This document shows positions 61,427 to 64,000 of a DNA stretch of 64,000 bases, one piece after another. The stretch spans positions 15,411-79,410 of the forward strand of contig JBJORA010000014.1 of NCBI GenBank assembly GCA_046049675.1. Direction: 5' to 3'. Every line of letters begins with the position of its first letter. Positions within the stretch are counted from its first letter, which is position 1. The notes beneath the pieces are model-generated. The model was given only the letters and a program-made list of their open reading frames with translations. It had not been told where the DNA came from and did not search any database. The stretch is from CAIXQW01 sp046049675. Lineage in GTDB: Bacteria > Bacteroidota > Bacteroidia > Chitinophagales > Chitinophagaceae. The position numbers and the translations under genes were made by a program.

Positions 61427-62665
61427 GTGATATTTAGAATTTTATTGTCGCTTGCATTTGTAGTGCTGCTAGAAGTGCTTAGCGCGACCACCTACTTTAG
61501 CTGGGCTAAGGGGTTACGTGCACCTTGGCGAACAGTAGCTACAAGTAGTTACATTGTCCTTACTGTATTATTTTTCGGATTCTTTTTTAGTTTTAGATAT
61601 TTAAGAAGTTGGAACGAGATACGAGAACTGCGGAGCCTTGTTAGCATTTTAGTGATGGCGGTTTTTATTGCCAAGTTGTTGATTAGTTTGGTAAGTGTAG
61701 TTGATTGGACAAAGCGCCTCATCGCAGGTATCGTTTCATTATTTTTTGCAAATAGCACTGTACCTGCTGCTGTTGGCAAAGCAATGAGCCGTAGCAATTT
61801 CATTACGCAACTTGCATTGTTGGCTGGAGGTACTGGAGCAGCATTGCTATTGAGTGGTGCCGCAAATCGTTATCGCTATAAAGTTCGTAGCATCAAAGTA
61901 AAATTACCAAAGTGGCATGCAAGCCTAAAAGGATTACGCATTGTGCAAATAAGCGATATACATAGTGGAAGCTTCACCAATGTGCAAGCCGTTGCCAAAG
62001 GTGTGCAACAAATTTTAGACTTAAAGCCTGACCTTATTGTATTTACCGGCGATTTAGTAAATGATCGTGCATCAGAGATGGAAGACTATGTAGATGTATT
62101 TGCAAAGCTAAAGGCACCACTTGGAGTATACAGCACATTAGGCAATCACGACTATGGCGATTACGTACAATGGCCTTCTGCAAAAGAGAAGTATAATAAC
62201 CTTGAAGCATTAAAAGCGACACATGCAAAAATGGGTTGGGAATTATTGCTTAATACCAACAAGGAAATTGCGTATCGTGATAGCAGCTTTGCTTTGATTG
62301 GCGTTGAGAATATTAGCGGTTCTAATAAATTTCACAGCTACGGCGACTTCAGTAAAGCTATAGCAGGCGTCGAAGCACATCCACATAAAATCTTGCTGAG
62401 TCACGACCCAAGCCATTGGAGTGCTGAAGTTGTACCACACGAAGCACATGTAGATTTGACCTTGAGTGGTCATACACATGGCATGCAGTTTGGCATTGAA
62501 ATTCCAGGTTTCAAGTGGAGTCCGGTGCAATATATCTATAAGCAATGGGCAGGTTTGTATCAAAAACAAGATAAGCAACTGTATGTCAATCGTGGTTTTG
62601 GTTTTTTAGGATACCCTGGACGCGTTGGAATTTTACCAGAGATAACTCTTTTAGAAATTGCTTAG
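61427..62665 (+). CDS. Membrane-anchored metallophosphoesterase
   Basis: 412 residues from GTG 61427: four N-terminal membrane helices (about 3-22, 37-57, 70-92 and 124-145), then a calcineurin-like phosphoesterase domain. Metal motifs are QISDIHSG, FTGDLVND, LGNHDYG, LLSHDP and SGHTHG in order. YkoQ/YaeI-type relatives act on phosphodiesters or phospholipid headgroups at the membrane; the substrate here is unknown. The stop-start gap to the FMN reductase is three bases, so they are co-transcribed. Confidence 0.93.
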   Translation: MIFRILLSLAFVVLLEVLSATTYFSWAKGLRAPWRTVATSSYIVLTVLFFGFFFSFRYLRSWNEIRELRSLVSILVMAVFIAKLLISLVSVVDWTKRLIAGIVSLFFANSTVPAAVGKAMSRSNFITQLALLAGGTGAALLLSGAANRYRYKVRSIKVKLPKWHASLKGLRIVQISDIHSGSFTNVQAVAKGVQQILDLKPDLIVFTGDLVNDRASEMEDYVDVFAKLKAPLGVYSTLGNHDYGDYVQWPSAKEKYNNLEALKATHAKMGWELLLNTNKEIAYRDSSFALIGVENISGSNKFHSYGDFSKAIAGVEAHPHKILLSHDPSHWSAEVVPHEAHVDLTLSGHTHGMQFGIEIPGFKWSPVQYIYKQWAGLYQKQDKQLYVNRGFGFLGYPGRVGILPEITLLEIA

Positions 62666-62773
62666 TAATTTGTAGCAGAAATTGCTTTGATTGATTTCTA
62701 CAAGTCGATGATTGTAAGCTAAGAACTTAAAATTTACAATTTCATTGGCATCATATTATTCTCTTAATTGGTT

Positions 62774-62781
62774 TAATTTTG
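62774..62781 (+). promoter_or_regulatory. -7 box of the beta-barrel gene
   Basis: TAATTTTG, seven bases before ATG 62789. Confidence 0.6.
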
Positions 62782-62788
62782 CAATAGC

Positions 62789-63415
62789 ATGAAAAGGAAT
62801 TTAATAACTGCATTGTTGCTTTACATAGTTAGCGTTTCCGCATTTGCAGGCAATGGTAAGCGATATGGTTTAGGTTTACATGGTGGTTTGAACTTTACTA
62901 AACTTAATGCGCAAGGCTGGGTAGATAAGTATAACACTAATCCGCTGGGTGGTATCTATGCATACTATAATGGCAAAAACAAATTCGGCATACAAGCAGA
63001 AATACTTTACAGTAATTCTAAAGTTACAACGGATAGTAGCTTCAAAGGTTTATATCAACAATACTTAGGCACGCTTGTAAGTAGTATTTCAAACGGTAAT
63101 TTTATGGTAAGTCAAATCCATGTGCCGCTTCTTGTGAACTACAAATTTAATTCTCGTTTTTGGCTACAGGGTGGTGTTATGTATACTGCTAACAGCAACG
63201 TCGTGGATAAAAGTAATTTGTTTGCTAGTGCACAAAACATTATTGCGGCAAATAATATTAGTGCGGTTGGCGGCCTGTGGATTCGTGTACCTGCACGCAC
63301 ATCCATACATGCTCGTTATACTTTAGGCCTAAAAGATCTAAATCAGATTACAAACTCGCCCGAGCAGTGGTATAGCAATACGATTCAATTAGGGATCGGC
63401 TATCGCTTTCTATAG
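62789..63415 (+). CDS. Outer-membrane beta-barrel (PorT-like) protein
   Basis: 208 residues with a signal peptide (LITALLLYIVSVSAFA). Strand-rich sequence typical of the small PorT/OmpW-type barrels: GLGLHGGLNFTKLN, GGIYAYYNGKNKFGIQAEILYSNSK, VPLLVNYKFNSRFWLQGGVMYT, RYTLGLKDLNQI, and a C-terminal aromatic (GIGYRFL) for BAM recognition. Function unknown. Monocistronic. Confidence 0.85.
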   Translation: MKRNLITALLLYIVSVSAFAGNGKRYGLGLHGGLNFTKLNAQGWVDKYNTNPLGGIYAYYNGKNKFGIQAEILYSNSKVTTDSSFKGLYQQYLGTLVSSISNGNFMVSQIHVPLLVNYKFNSRFWLQGGVMYTANSNVVDKSNLFASAQNIIAANNISAVGGLWIRVPARTSIHARYTLGLKDLNQITNSPEQWYSNTIQLGIGYRFL

Positions 63416-63562
63416 CATTTTTGCGGTAGAATAAATAATTTAACAGGCGTTGTAAAAGAAACTTGCATTTGCTAGCTTTTGCAGCTATAGTTATTGGTAA
63501 AATATGTAGATAAATTGCATGAAAAAAGCAATAGTCAGGATTTCTCTCGACATTATTTAACA

Positions 63563-63570
63563 TACATTTG
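63563..63570 (+). promoter_or_regulatory. -7 box of the gene at 63592
   Basis: TACATTTG, 21 bases before ATG 63592; an AGGAGA ribosome-binding-like run (63580-63585) follows it. Confidence 0.65.
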
Positions 63571-63591
63571 TAATTCAATAGGAGAATAAAT

Positions 63592-64000
63592 ATGAAAAGA
63601 AGAGTTTTACTAGGTTTAGCAGTTGCGCTATGTGGTAGTGCTGCTGCGCAAAATGCCGAAACAACACAAGTGGAAAGGCGTTTGCCAGGCAAAGCACAAA
63701 CTAGCATTCCAACAACTGCACACGGAAGTCCAATTATTCGTAAAACACGCGGCTATGGTAATGACGGTGTAACAATTGGTACAACGTTTTATGATCTACA
63801 AAGCAACGGTAGTATGAGCCGCCGCATTGTTAACTACGGCAACAATCGTGTAAGTGCAGTATGGACATATAGCAGTAGTGCTGATGCCTTTAATACAGCG
63901 GGCGGTTTTGCCGATCGTGGTACTGGTTACAATCATAACAACGGTACAGCTTGGGGACCAGCACCAACTGAAGTGTTAAGGTATGCAAACAAACCTTGTG
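63592..64000 (+). CDS. Secreted protein, truncated by the window edge
   Basis: 136 codons are visible and no stop is reached. The product starts with a signal peptide (MKRRVLLGLAVALCGSAAAQ), then a linker and a beta-rich segment (GYGNDGVTIGTTFYDLQSNG, SRRIVNYGNNRVSAVWTYSS). Large T9SS substrates in this lineage often begin this way, but the sorting tail would lie beyond the window. Promoter and ribosome-binding-like run support the start. Confidence 0.75.
   Translation, partial: MKRRVLLGLAVALCGSAAAQNAETTQVERRLPGKAQTSIPTTAHGSPIIRKTRGYGNDGVTIGTTFYDLQSNGSMSRRIVNYGNNRVSAVWTYSSSADAFNTAGGFADRGTGYNHNNGTAWGPAPTEVLRYANKPC

Noticed and set aside
1..64000. CRISPR array, tRNA, rRNA or prophage
   Set aside because: I looked for regularly spaced direct repeats, cloverleaf patterns, rRNA motifs and phage structural genes and saw none. 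A tRNA scan would be decisive.

Overview
This window looks like chromosomal DNA from a member of the Bacteroidota, most likely the Chitinophagales or a close relative. The evidence is: promoters of the TTTG / TAnnTTTG type found in Bacteroides and Flavobacterium; secreted proteins carrying type IX secretion (T9SS) sorting tails of both type A and type B; Rho with a long disordered N-terminal insert; and lineage-typical genes (DUF4835, DUF4296, DUF4105, DUF3078, DUF3276/PUR family). The gene order bamD-rpoZ-coaBC-DUF4835 also fits. I see no prophage, CRISPR array, rRNA, tRNA or intact insertion sequence.

Layout: 1-703 is gene-free and holds a folded repeat element. 0.7-8.7 kb carries a small secreted protein, sucA, rpsT and an operon of acyl-CoA carboxylase beta subunit, bifunctional ftcD and a small tudor-like protein. 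8.8-10.2 kb is an AAA/DUF4143 ATPase flanked on both sides by related palindromes. 10.3-14.7 kb reads leftward: rho, a TnpR-like protein, miaA and a dihaem cytochrome c peroxidase. 15-17.8 kb is the pcrA/uvrD-recX operon. 17.9-24.6 kb holds a DUF885 metallopeptidase, a thioesterase, a tandem OmpA protein, a T9SS propeller-repeat protein and a dipeptide epimerase. 24.6-29.3 kb holds two tandem, paralogous, very large secreted proteins of unknown function. Their conserved C-terminal domain has an HRGHSYH ... GSCGG pair that resembles a caspase-like cysteine peptidase, and this is my best candidate for something undescribed.

29.4-37.7 kb: an OmpR-type two-component system, a photolyase, a 3-oxoacid CoA-transferase and the conserved bamD-rpoZ-coaBC-DUF4835-DUF4296 block. 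37.8-46.8 kb: lipoproteins (one fuses MORN-like repeats to a cytochrome c domain), an SDR, a T9SS type B PKD protein and a guaB-DUF4105-hydrolase operon. 46.9-54.6 kb: mscL, DUF3078, a thioredoxin-like protein, an M42 aminopeptidase, purC, a PUR-family protein and lepA. 54.8-64.0 kb: an EGF-domain lipoprotein, two paralogous small lipoproteins, thrS, a PorE-like envelope protein, an FMN reductase, a metallophosphoesterase, a beta-barrel protein and a truncated secreted protein at the window edge.

Across the window the -7 box often lies only 3-7 bases before the start codon, which implies leaderless or nearly leaderless mRNAs. I used this to correct several start sites. In two places an intrinsic terminator shares sequence with the -7 box of the next gene. 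All functional calls come from reading the sequence and from knowledge of the families; no database search was run.
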